From Nymphaea colorata (Eukaryota; Streptophyta; Magnoliopsida; Nymphaeales; Nymphaeaceae), in contig NC_045144.1 of assembly GCF_008831285.2 (NCBI RefSeq), positions 20,287,716 through 20,351,715 on the forward strand: DNA of 64,000 bases, given 5' to 3'. The translations under genes were made by a program, and so were the position numbers. The notes below the pieces were generated by a model. The model ran no database searches and was not told where the DNA came from. It worked only from the letters and a program-made list of their open reading frames with translations. This document shows positions 52,372 to 64,000 of this stretch, piece by piece; the stretch's first letter is position 1; every line of letters starts with the position of its first letter.

Positions 52372-55300
52372 TCACTTTGACTTTGCTGGAAAATGTAATT
52401 TGACAAGCCCCGGGAGCTCGGACAGTTCAAATTTGTTCTTGCCCAAAAAAATGCTTCTCAATTTGTCATCACAGTTAACCAAGTTTCTATTTCTTGGATC
52501 CTGCACAACCAAAAGCACCTTATTAGCATCCGCTGTTGAGGAAAACTGCATGGCAGGAATACATAGATCCATTGATTTTCTTAACAAGAAACCACACACC
52601 AGGATAGATACATAATACCCAGATTCATTTGGAAAATAAAGACCAATGTAGATTCTGTTAAGAACTTAAGGTAACATTCCCAACAAAAAATAAGAATTTC
52701 ATTGCATTTATTCAGTTTTAACCTGACAATTTAATGTTAAAAAATGACAAAACTCTACTACAAAATAAAGGAAAGACATGAGATGCGTGGCAATTGCTGT
52801 TTGAGATCTGAACTGATCGTAAACCATGTAGAGCCTCTAAGGGGAGATGTTCACAATACAAGTTAAAGCTACACATTCAAATTTAGTATGATCCTTGAGT
52901 TTCTAAAGAAGCAAAAAAGAAGAGGTGCAGTTAAGGAGAAATTGCTGTTTGAGAGCCTGAAAACTGATGTCATGCTAGAAGCTCAATGCTGCTTTTCAAG
53001 GTAGAGGATTAACACAAACTTGGTCAGCCTAACAGGTAATAACAGGATAACACCTAGACCACCTGTGCTGGTAAGTGGGGAATGTGAAGGGTGTCAAATT
53101 GAGGACCCTGAAGCAAGTCCCAACCCTGTCATTTTGCTAACTGGGCTGTCCCATGGTCTTATCCTCATAGAGCTAGTGGTCAGGGGTCACCTGGGGCTTT
53201 CCATAAGGGCACCTTGTCATAAAAAGGAAAGCGACTTAGATGATACTATCCTGTCACCCATATGCATGAAAACGAAGACTTGCATGATGGCACCAGCTGC
53301 GACTGTACAGGCAATGACTCACACCTGATTCAGAGATTGAGAAAATCATTCCCATTCACAAAAGACCGAGTAACTTGATTGTCATATTCTCTTAAGCAGA
53401 GATAGTAAGTGATAAAATTTCAGTATCTTCTCTCAAAATTAAGACCAGCAACAGGATGAATCAAGAAAGAAGCCACACTAACAATACTTTAAAGCCACAT
53501 AATGCCTTCAATATGGTGATAACATACAGATCATGACATGCTGGCTTGCTTCTTTGTTGTTAAGCATTTCCAGCAAGGCATCTTCACAGGGAGTCAGAGG
53601 AAGCATTCCCTAGTGGTAGGAGGACTAATACCCAAGGTTTTAGTGCCAAACACAGCCCAATCAACTGTGGGTTCAAAACCAACTAAGATCGCGTTGACAC
53701 CCTGAGAGAATCCTCTTCAACATAAAATATTCTCCTGCATATTCACCTCAGTGCAAACGAGCAGAATATTATTTTTTTTTTGAAAAGTAGGAAATATAAA
53801 CAGGTGGTTTTCTATTGATCCTACACTTCACCAGAACTTATTACAAACCAATCCACCTGAAAAGGCTGCATGATGGTGATGGGATTATGCTTCAAGTGAC
53901 AACCATGATGAAGTTCCTATTGTAGTCAATCACATAAAGAGTCGACAAAACCTAATCTTAGTTGGTATGGGAGTGAGGGTTGACGAAATGCATCAGAAAG
54001 AAGAAACTATTTCATATTGTCCTCATAGACCTCTATGCTTCAAACTCTTCGTCAGCAGTAACATTAAGTTTCATTATTCAAGCCAGGAGTATAAGCTTAT
54101 TGACCTTTTCATAAAGGCAGACCTAATGCCCAATTTGACATAATGATTACAGGCAATGGTATCTTGATCTTAAAGGGCATTGAAAAGATGCATATTTACT
54201 AATAGTAGACAAAGGATTCTTCCCCATCTCTTTTGGTGTGCCATGATAAGGATGTTGAAAAACATCTGATATTCTTACACACAAAATAAGAGAAATACTT
54301 CCATCCAAACTTTCCAATTTTCATTCCATTGATCCACATTTTAGGTAACGAGTCTCATTAAGTTTTATAGCAAAAAATGGCATAACATTATTGCGAGAGA
54401 AAACAATTTTCCACAGAGCACAATCACATTTATCAAGAACCCTAGAGAACAGGAGCATGTATGTTTGACGTCCAAATTGGTCTTATTAGAATTTGAGTAC
54501 ATAACACAGTTAATCAGAAAAATCAGTTGAAGTTCAGTCTACTATGCAATTTACATCAAGAAGTTCAATTTTGGTGTCGCCCTAAGCCACTTCTAGGTGT
54601 GGAGCATAAAAGAGATTTGCTAACAACATCCAAAAACGAAAGAGTCATGGGACTGAAAGCCTTTTACCATCAGAATTATACCAAGAACAGAAGTTCATGA
54701 GTGATGGATTTTTGTCAACCTGAAAGAGCTGGTACAATGACCCTACCATCCATGGCATGACAAAACCATGGTCGTCCAAAATGGGATTCCTCACATTCTC
54801 TATTAGATGGAGAAAAATAAAATGTGCAATATAAGATAATAAAGAAATAGAGAAGCCGAATTTGTTCAAATTCACAGCACCAGGGGCAAATTAGTGATAG
54901 ATTTTTGTCAACCTGAAAGGGCTGGTAAAATGATCCTACCATCCAAGGCATGACAAAACCATGGTCGTCCAAAATGGGATTCCTCATATTCTCTACCAGA
55001 TGGAGAAAAATAAAATGTGCAATATAAGATACTAAAGAAATAGACAAGCCGAATTTGTTCAAATTCACAGCACCAGGGGCAAATTTGGAGAATAAAGGAA
55101 CAATTCTCTGTCCTTCAAAGCACAACTGCTTTCCTCCAAAATATCCAGTATGTTTTTCATCGGTAAGGAAACATGAGGTACACCCACAACATATAATCCA
55201 CAAACAAGATTTTTATCTTTTATACAATTGCAGCCTGCAAGAACTCTTTGAATGACACTGATCAACAATAGAACATAAGACTTTGTTTATATTGTGATGT

Positions 55301-55710
55301 AACCGCATTCAAAATCAGGGATTCTGTACGATAAATTGCATATAACAATTAAACATACCGAACAGCTGGATTTAAGACAACATAAAATGAACAGTAAAAC
55401 CAAATAAACTCTGTTGCTACAAGTTATGATCATCACTGGAAATAGAATAATTTGTTGTAACATCAGACAAGCCCTTGCACAAGAACAAGACAGGATCTGA
55501 AGAGAATTCTCTTTGTTGGGAGCGAACCTGAAGGTTGTTGTCCTTGATGTAGGACCAAACACGGATGAAACACTTGAGGCGCGACATCTGGGACTGGCCC
55601 CCAGTGAACTCTCGAAGGTTGGAGGGCAGGTTTATTGGGTCTATCAGATTTCCCAACTTCTTAGCACTCTCTTGGAACAGTGCCTTCTTCGCCTGCGGAG
55701 GCAACACCAT
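52372..55710 (-). CDS. Small SWIB/MDM2-domain protein, 2 exons
   Basis: Exon 1 is 55710-55528 (61 codons) and exon 2 is 52500-52372 (42 codons and TGA). The intron (3.0 kb) has a GTTCGC donor and a TGTGCAG acceptor, phase 0. The 103-aa product is almost entirely one SWIB domain: FTGGQSQMSRLKCFIRVWSYIKDNNLQ spans residues 35-61 and continues as DPRNRNLVNCDDKLRSIF, then FELSELPGLVKLHF. The family includes BAF60-type chromatin subunits and short plant SWIB proteins found in plastids, mitochondria or nucleus. The first 30 residues are basic and lack acidic residues except one Glu, so organelle import is possible but not shown. The SWIB fold binds protein partners or DNA-associated complexes; the exact role here is unknown. 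Confidence 0.9.
53590..53720 (+). mobile_element. Possible tRNA-derived SINE in the SWIB intron
   Basis: TAGTGGTAGGAGGACTAAT resembles an RNA polymerase III A box and GTGGGTTCAAAACC resembles a B box, about 70 bp apart. A spacing slightly over the tRNA norm and the lack of a clear tail or target duplication make this tentative. Confidence 0.3.
54701..55085. repeat. Direct tandem repeat, 193-bp period, in the SWIB intron
   Basis: Copy A (54701-54892) and copy B (54894-55085) both start GTGATRGATTTTTGTCAACC and end CACCAGGGGCAAAT. They differ at about a dozen positions by eye. The period of 193 bp is not a multiple of three, and the open frame crossing both copies on the minus strand reads them in different frames, so this is not a protein repeat. 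Confidence 0.88.
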
Positions 55711-57705
<1,995 letters not shown>

Positions 57706-58070
57706 CTAGAAAGTAAAAAAAGAAAGTACAGCAGCAGCACCAAGTGGCATTTTTTTTAATTTATTTATTAAGCAAGAAAAGGGGTTACACACGATAACAG
57801 CATCATCTGACATCAAACTCACTGCACCAACGTCCAACAAAAACACAGTAAAATGAAAACCCTGTTAGATCTTGTAAATCTCCAAATGAAGAGTACTGAA
57901 CTACTTATTGGTTGCCATAATCTATCACTCAAGGGAGCTCGATCAGCACGGTCGCATCAGGCTCTGCAAAAGAACATACAGAAACGAAGCACGTTAAGCT
58001 CATTCATATATATATTATATATATATTGTATGTATATATTATATATATATATGATTAAGAGAAAGAGAGA

Positions 58071-58433
58071 TCACATCTTGCTGCAGTCAACATTGGGGGT
58101 GATGACTACGGTGAGCTTGATGTTGCAGAGGGCAGGGAGGGAGCGGACGCGCTGAGGGTTGACACCAAAGGACGGCGCCGTCTGCTTGAAGCACTCGCAC
58201 AGGGACCTGCGGGCGTCCGCCGTCGGCGCCATCCGGTCGAGATTCTGAGCCCCCCGGCAGCAGCCGTCGCTGGGAGTCGCCCCTCCCGCCCCCACAAGGT
58301 AAGAGGTGCACGGTATCAATGCGTTCAACGCATCCCCACACGATACCCCTGCTCCCTCGGCGGCGTGGCTCCCCACCACCACCAACAGCAACAGAGACAC
58401 CACTTGCACCACCGCCACCACCTTGGCCGCCAT
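58071..58433 (-). CDS. LTP: Non-specific lipid-transfer protein, type-1-like, single exon
   Basis: The 120-aa product starts at ATG 58433 with a hydrophobic signal peptide (about residues 1-27). The open frame extends a further 68 codons upstream, but that stretch contains the promoter, so the inner Met is used. The eight-cysteine pattern is C32, C42, C58-C59, C79-x-C81, C103, C117 (C-x9-C-x15-CC-x19-CxC-x21-C-x13-C), that of type 1 nsLTPs, which are secreted apoplastic proteins binding fatty acids and lysolipids in a hydrophobic tunnel. The TxxDR-type motif is present as TADAR (71-75). The usual PYxIS motif between the last two cysteines is replaced by TVVIT (108-112). Homologues function in cuticle wax transport and defence; the role of this one is not known. 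Confidence 0.93.
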   Translation of the reverse strand: MAAKVVAVVQVVSLLLLVVVGSHAAEGAGVSCGDALNALIPCTSYLVGAGGATPSDGCCRGAQNLDRMAPTADARRSLCECFKQTAPSFGVNPQRVRSLPALCNIKLTVVITPNVDCSKM

Positions 58434-58540
58434 TACAGAACCTCCGCAGTACTCACTCGCCACTAATAAAGTTCTTCCTGGCTGTGGACTCCCCAAGAGC
58501 AGTAGTACGAGGCAGGACTCTGAAGATGAAGTTGGTGCTT

Positions 58541-58548
58541 TATTTATA
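58541..58548 (-). promoter_or_regulatory. TATA box of the lipid-transfer protein gene
   Basis: On the minus strand the sequence reads TATAAATA, about 108 bp before the start codon at 58433, implying a leader of about 75 nt. Confidence 0.7.
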
Positions 58549-61500
58549 GACGCTCCTCGTCGCCCTCGACGCTTCATGAAGAGAGTAAGACCATTGGAGC
58601 CTCCGTTACTGCTATTAAATTGCTTCATCTGTCCCACAGACTGGTATTAAGAAAGAGTATTTCAGGAAGCAGAAGAATGGTTAGCCTGCTGGCGATCAAC
58701 AAGGGGCGCTTTACAATGTGACATCCAACCGCCTAGAATTTAATGCGCCTACTTAGAAACTTCAATATAACCCTTTGATTCTTTTCTCTTGAGTAGGTGT
58801 GCATGCCAATACGGTATATATGAAGCTAGATCCATCTGCCAGCCTTACAATATGCAATTTATTTATTCGCATTTTCTCGTTGCTCATTCCATCAAGTACA
58901 ACCAACTCCATATATATATATAAAAGCACAGCCGCCAATGTTCCGTTGAGAGAGTCGTTTCGTAATAGAGTTTTTCTTCTAAGAGTTAAGAGAGCGAAGA
59001 ATTTGTCAGTGTATGTTCGCAATAGATAAATATTGCTATTGTAAAGAATAACGAAAAGGTTGTGAAATTTTAGTTTTTAATCGTCTTTTTTGCAAAAGCA
59101 AACAAGAATTACACAGCTAAAATATGCTAAAAAATGATATAATTGTAAAAATGCAGCACAGTTTCTTGTATATATATCTTTGCAATCAATCACATTTTAA
59201 ACAAAACCTGATGATGAGTTAAGGAAAGATATAATCAATTCTAGAATTTTAATTCCTATTTGATCAAACACATTATTTTCAATTCTAAATCAAAATGCCA
59301 ACCTATCAAAACAAAGAGAAACTAGAACTAAAATTTTCATTCCAATTCCAGTTTGAGGTTGAATTTTGTTTCTATAATTTTAATTTTAGAATCAAAATTC
59401 AAGACAGTCAAACACCTCCTTAACATACAACTTAACAATTTGCGTCATAAATACTGGGAAAATATTGTTAAATCTTCTTGTCATATAACTCATAATGATA
59501 TGATCAGCAGGACTGACTCACAGTCATTAACTAATTAATGAAGCTTTGCTCTCCAGCAACACATGAGATCAGCTGAAGCCAGGGAGATCACATGGTGGTG
59601 CATGCAATGGCGTCCATTCGTTTGGAGGATCACCGGTGTCTCATTATAAGCACGAGATCAGGGAATCATCATGGCCTTTCGCACGAAGAAATTGATGACT
59701 GAAAAATTGGTAGGTGGCTACATACGCGTGGAAGACATGAATAATAAGGGCAATTCTTGGTGGTAGTTGATCTTCTTCTTCTTCTTCAGCATCTGATATT
59801 TAGTTTTTCTGCGTTTCTGCAAGTGCAGGTGGAGTTGAGAGTTGGGGATGTGTCGGAAATCCATCTTTGTGGTTTAGATATTACAGATTGTCAACGAAAC
59901 TGGTTTGAGTAATAACTCACGATGTTGAAAGATGAACCTCCGTCTCTATAAGTGGCGATAGCTATTAAACTAATGGTTTTGACAGCATCATATTTTAGTC
60001 TGAGACCATGTCATCAAAATTAAGAAAGATCACACGCGTTTGCTCCAACTGCACAGTCGACTGCACATAAAACGTAACTTTACATCTGATCACAAGCGAT
60101 TGATTTGTTTGGTGTAACATAGATGCAAAATGACGTTTAATATTGGTCAAATCGTAGAGAATTAGCTATTTATAATTCTTTGCAAAAAAGTATTTTCTTT
60201 TAAGCTTAGAAATTTTGATGCATTTTTGCCTTTAATGAATTTCTGGGTCACAAAAATAAGCCCTTCATATACGTCAGTGAATATAGAATGCCAGTTAAAC
60301 TACCATATGTTCAAGGAAATCATGGCAACCTGATGTACATGTAAAACAGATTTACAATCATGAATGTCAACCTCTTAATATCATAATTAAATCACACACA
60401 CACACACAAATAGGTAAACACCAAACTACTTGGGTAAGAGACAAAAACTATACACTATACATATATATATATAAACCAATGCTGCTTGATAGGATAGTTG
60501 TTGGATGACTCAAATTCATAGTTTGTCATTAAAGAACCACAAATCTTCGCTAAAATTATTAGAAGGTATCACTAGACAATATACTGTCGCTAGTGCCAAT
60601 GTGGCTTTGGAGATTTTTTGTTTTAATTTTAAACATATATCTGGCAAGAATGAATATTCCTACATATATATGTACATAAAGTGAAATAAGCTGACCAACG
60701 GCTATGACTGTTGCAAATGGTACACGATGTGGTTAAAAACTGTGGTCAATCAACTATCATTACGGATGTACAACCTGTGACCGTTTGTAACATCACAAAA
60801 TACAAAAGCCATCCCATTATAGACATTGGCCGGCTGTTTCAATATGTATATATATATATGGTTCATTTAGGTGGCATTTTATGTCTACATATATGCGTGC
60901 ACACATGCATGAGAAAGAGGGATAGAGTAGAGTGGAAGGGGAGAGGGAGGCACTAACTCTTCTTGGTAGGTGTCATGCCCACCACCCACAAAATGCTCAT
61001 AATCAATCTACATGGTCGCTGCCTTTTGCAGACAGAAAAAGAAGAAAGGCAAGATCTATCTCTCCCTCCCTCTAATTGGCAGAAGAACCAAGAAAGGTTC
61101 CTATGGAGGAAGAAAGTGAAGCAGCCGACTTGCTGCACATTTGAATGTGCTTCTGAATCATGTCGAGCGAGTGAATGGACAGTTGAACTACCATGGCGAC
61201 TTCTGATTAATTGCTCTCCTGTCTATATATCAGCACCAATGAAATCAATGTTCTCAGCTTCCATATCCGACCTACCCATATCTAATCGACCCCACACTTC
61301 TCACTTCCATGCAAAGCTACCAACAATCCGACAAATGAGTTTTCATTTTAAAGACGCTTCTCTCTATCAACAGTTTGGAACATGAGCATCAGATCATGCC
61401 ATAACAATAGCATCGTTGCCACTACGGAGCATTATTAGTGACGTATGGATCTTTGGCAACTTCCCTCGTCTTCGTTGAAGATAGCCGGAAGTCTTAGTCA

Positions 61501-61745
61501 TGAGGATAACTTGATCAAGAAGACACGCCAAACCTATGTATATATATGCAGTTCATGAGTCATGCGGTGCAGGCAGCCAATGCAGGCCATTAATTTTTCA
61601 AAAATATAACTTCATAGGCGATATCAGAATATCCAAAACTATAGGTGCGTAAAAACATAATTGAGATCGGAATGTGGGATGCAATTTTATGCCCCATGAA
61701 CCTATTTTCTAAGATTAAGAATTACTGATTTTGAGCCCTTAGACA

Positions 61746-61861
<116 letters not shown>

Positions 61862-62300
61862 TTTTTAAAGGGGTGGTCTTTAAGAAAAGTACACTAGGCT
61901 CCATGGGAGCATGTTAGCTCTTACGTCCAGCTTGCAGAAATATGGTATTGGTATTGCAGAAAATTTCATTGAATTACATAAAGGACATGATTCAACTTTA
62001 TCACACACTTATATGGTAATAACCATGTGGATATCAGGGACAACTCAAGCTGTTCCAGAGAAGAAAGATAGTTGGTGGATTCTGCTTGTGCTTAAGCAAT
62101 AATTCATCCAGTTAGTAAAACCTTTTGTAGTCAGATTTGAAAACAATGGACGTTGATAGGAATATATATGTAGCAATAACAACCTTAAACCCCATTTTCA
62201 AATTAACTTATATTTGAATTTAAGCTTAGACAATCTAAATCTACAAGGTTGAAAAGAAAAGGTAAATGACAATTTAAATTGACATTTTTTTTGTTGTTGT

Positions 62301-62327
62301 GGGAGGGGGAGGGGGGGGGGGGGGGGG
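62301..62327 (+). repeat. Poly-G tract
   Basis: GGGAGGGGGA is followed by seventeen G residues. It could form a G-quadruplex and is a likely sequencing and assembly weak point. Confidence 0.8.
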
Positions 62328-62804
62328 TGATGGGGATAGGAAGAGGGGAGCTCATGAAATCCAATCCATGCGTTGGATCTCGATGATCATTTCTTTCTTC
62401 AAACTTATATATAGATTTAAGTAATACGAGCTCACTCATGAAATCAGATCTAAAAAAAATTTGCCAAAAACTGGTCTAGAGGACCATAAGTATTGCATGG
62501 TGTTGATACCCTATCTAAATTTATATGATTGCAAAGCAATCACTAAGTTGATATTATTTTTAATTGTCGATCATTTTAAAGCCCTTATAAAGTTTGATCT
62601 CTAAATCCAATTTCTACATCTTCTTTAGACCTTACAGATTTGGGTAATTTAGGCTCATACGTAGAGTTAAATATGAAGAAATAAGGTAAAATCAGGCCAA
62701 ATAGTGCTGGATGGCCATACACCCTGCAGGGTTGTAGGAAATGACTCATATTTGAAGGAAACAAGTAAAGCTCTTAACCCAATTGTTGTTTTACATATAG
62801 AAGA

Positions 62805-62912
62805 CAATGCTATTTAAATAATGTTACTAATAAATTTATTCTGACCTTAAACCGTGGTCTAATGCTATTTAAATAAAGTTACTAATAAATTTATTCTGAC
62901 CTTAAACCGTGG
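62805..62912. repeat. 54-bp perfect-like tandem duplication
   Basis: The unit starting AATGCTATTTAAATAAWGTT and ending AAACCGTGGTCT occurs twice in direct succession with one visible mismatch, followed by a (TG)n tract. Confidence 0.85.
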
Positions 62913-63109
62913 TCTCTGTGTGTGTGTGTGTGTGTCTGTATCAGCTTCATTCATCAGTGAGATGTAGCCATCATTATGAACTTTTCAACAAAAAAGATAA
63001 TTAGGCATTTATACAATAATTAGCTTGAAAGTGCTGCAATCAAAGTATCAAGTTGCCAATTTATCCACTTGTTTCATGATTCTTAATCATGTCCTAGTCA
63101 AGAACTCTC

Positions 63110-64000
63110 GTGCATTTGATAATAAGTGGAAAAGCAAATGGAGCTTTCAATGCCTTCTCAAGGAATCCCTTCAAAGGTGTCTCCGAATTGAATGTCCCTT
63201 GCAGCTTTCGCTTTCACTTTCAATTTCCCCAATTTCCCCAACAGAAGACTCTTGAATATGGGGCAGCAAGAAAAGTTCTCACTGGCAATCTCTTGCCTAA
63301 ATGTTCAAAATTCTTTGTGGTGTCTCTCAACGTAGATTTGTCAATTTTCTTTTAATTGTAGTACGAAATATAAAGAGAAAAACTTATAAAACAAGTTTCA
63401 CACTTTTTTTTATATATATATTTTCCATCTGAACAAGAAGCAAAGACATTTACCTGTCGATGTGGACATATCCAAATGGAACCAAAGAGGATCAAATAAA
63501 TTGAATGGATGAAAAGCATGATTCTGGCGTTGATATGAACCAAAAGAGCTCAAACAGCACATCTTTTCTATAATTTGGGTTCAAATAGATCCAATCTTAT
63601 AGGTTATGCCAGACACGAGGCTAGAAAGCAGTGCCAAAAACAAATATACAGCCATTTTTCCAACCATTTCTTGTCTGGGAAATGCCTATGTTGGTATCAC
63701 CAACCACAATGACAAAATGTTTAAAAGCGCCAACTATCAGCCTGAAAATCACATATGAAAGCAAGTGAAAGATACCACATATTTACCAGTAATTTTAGCA
63801 AAAACTAATTTAAAAGCTGTAAAAGTAAATCAAGTTAAAAAAAACAAAAAGATCTAAAGATCAAGGACTCATAAGACAATTTCATGCATTTCTTCATGGT
63901 AATATTTGTTGCTATGCCTGCATCTATGTCAACACCTGCCTATAACATCGCAATATGGCGATCTGGCTGTGAGGGGCCACTTAAGAATCCGGTTTCCCCT
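63110..64000 (-). CDS. Possible 3' end of an unidentified gene entering from the right edge
   Basis: Three or four minus-strand pieces have splice-like borders. 64000-63936 includes WPLTARSPYCDVIG and ends CAG|GTGTTG. A piece starting at 63741 after TTTTCAG includes LIVGAFKHFVIVVGDTNIG and joins the first in phase. 63521-63452 includes NHAFHPFNLFDPLWFHLDM and ends at a GTAAATG donor. A possible last piece below 63290 includes IQESSVGEIGEIESESESC. Phases across the later junctions were not resolved and I do not recognise the family. This could equally be chance open sequence. Confidence 0.25.

Noticed and set aside
54715-55203. 162-codon open frame in the SWIB intron as a repeat protein gene
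   Set aside because: The two DNA repeats are read in different frames, so the protein is not repetitive; it lies inside an intron on the same strand.
58434-58637. 68-codon N-terminal extension of the lipid-transfer protein
   Set aside because: It would precede the signal peptide and run across the TATA box; the inner Met gives the family length.
58306-58650. Plus-strand frames over the lipid-transfer gene
   Set aside because: They are antisense shadows rich in Pro and Thr without family resemblance.
60963-61385. 140-codon open frame as a gene
   Set aside because: No domain, no splice or promoter context, and unusual residue composition.

Overview
The window is nuclear DNA of a flowering plant. 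Genes have many introns with GT-AG borders, introns reach 3.7 kb, AT-rich microsatellites are frequent, and there are hAT, Ty1-copia and MITE-like remnants. All four protein genes that can be read completely belong to plant families. The GC-rich first exon of one gene and the long introns fit a non-grass monocot or an early-diverging angiosperm, but the species cannot be fixed from sequence alone.

Layout, left to right. 1-2.1 kb: mostly unassigned, with two weak minus-strand exon-like pieces. 2.1-5.0 kb: a hAT-family transposon with a frameshifted transposase gene (minus). 5.4-11.5 kb: a duplicated copy of the 3' end (five exons) of the large gene to the right, now a pseudogene. 11.5-13.2 kb: a second, 5'-part copy of the hAT element, rearranged into a roughly 270-bp inverted repeat. 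13.7 kb: an orphan terminal exon on the plus strand. 14.4-33.2 kb: an 18-exon gene (minus) for a plastid-targeted FAD-dependent protein of the lycopene-cyclase-like family (606 codons reconstructed, frame continuous through every junction), with a Ty1-copia remnant in intron 9. 33.2-43.4 kb: intergenic, repeat-rich. 43.4-50.8 kb: a SHOU4-type membrane protein gene (plus, 4 exons, 451 aa). 52.4-55.7 kb: a small SWIB/MDM2-domain protein gene (minus, 2 exons, 103 aa), convergent with the former. 58.1-58.5 kb: a type-1-like non-specific lipid-transfer protein gene (minus, 120 aa). 58.6-64 kb: mostly intergenic, with a weakly supported gene end at the right edge.

The main structural result is a tandem duplication of about 8 kb (3582-11488 and 11491-20209). 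One breakpoint lies inside the hAT element and the other inside intron 13 of the cyclase-like gene. This explains together the two hAT copies, the duplicated five exons and the intact gene to the right: the intact gene uses the right-hand copy of exons 14-18, and the left-hand copy has decayed. The genes are not an operon and share no obvious pathway: a plastid flavoprotein, a regulator of cellulose-synthase delivery, a SWIB protein and a secreted lipid-transfer protein.
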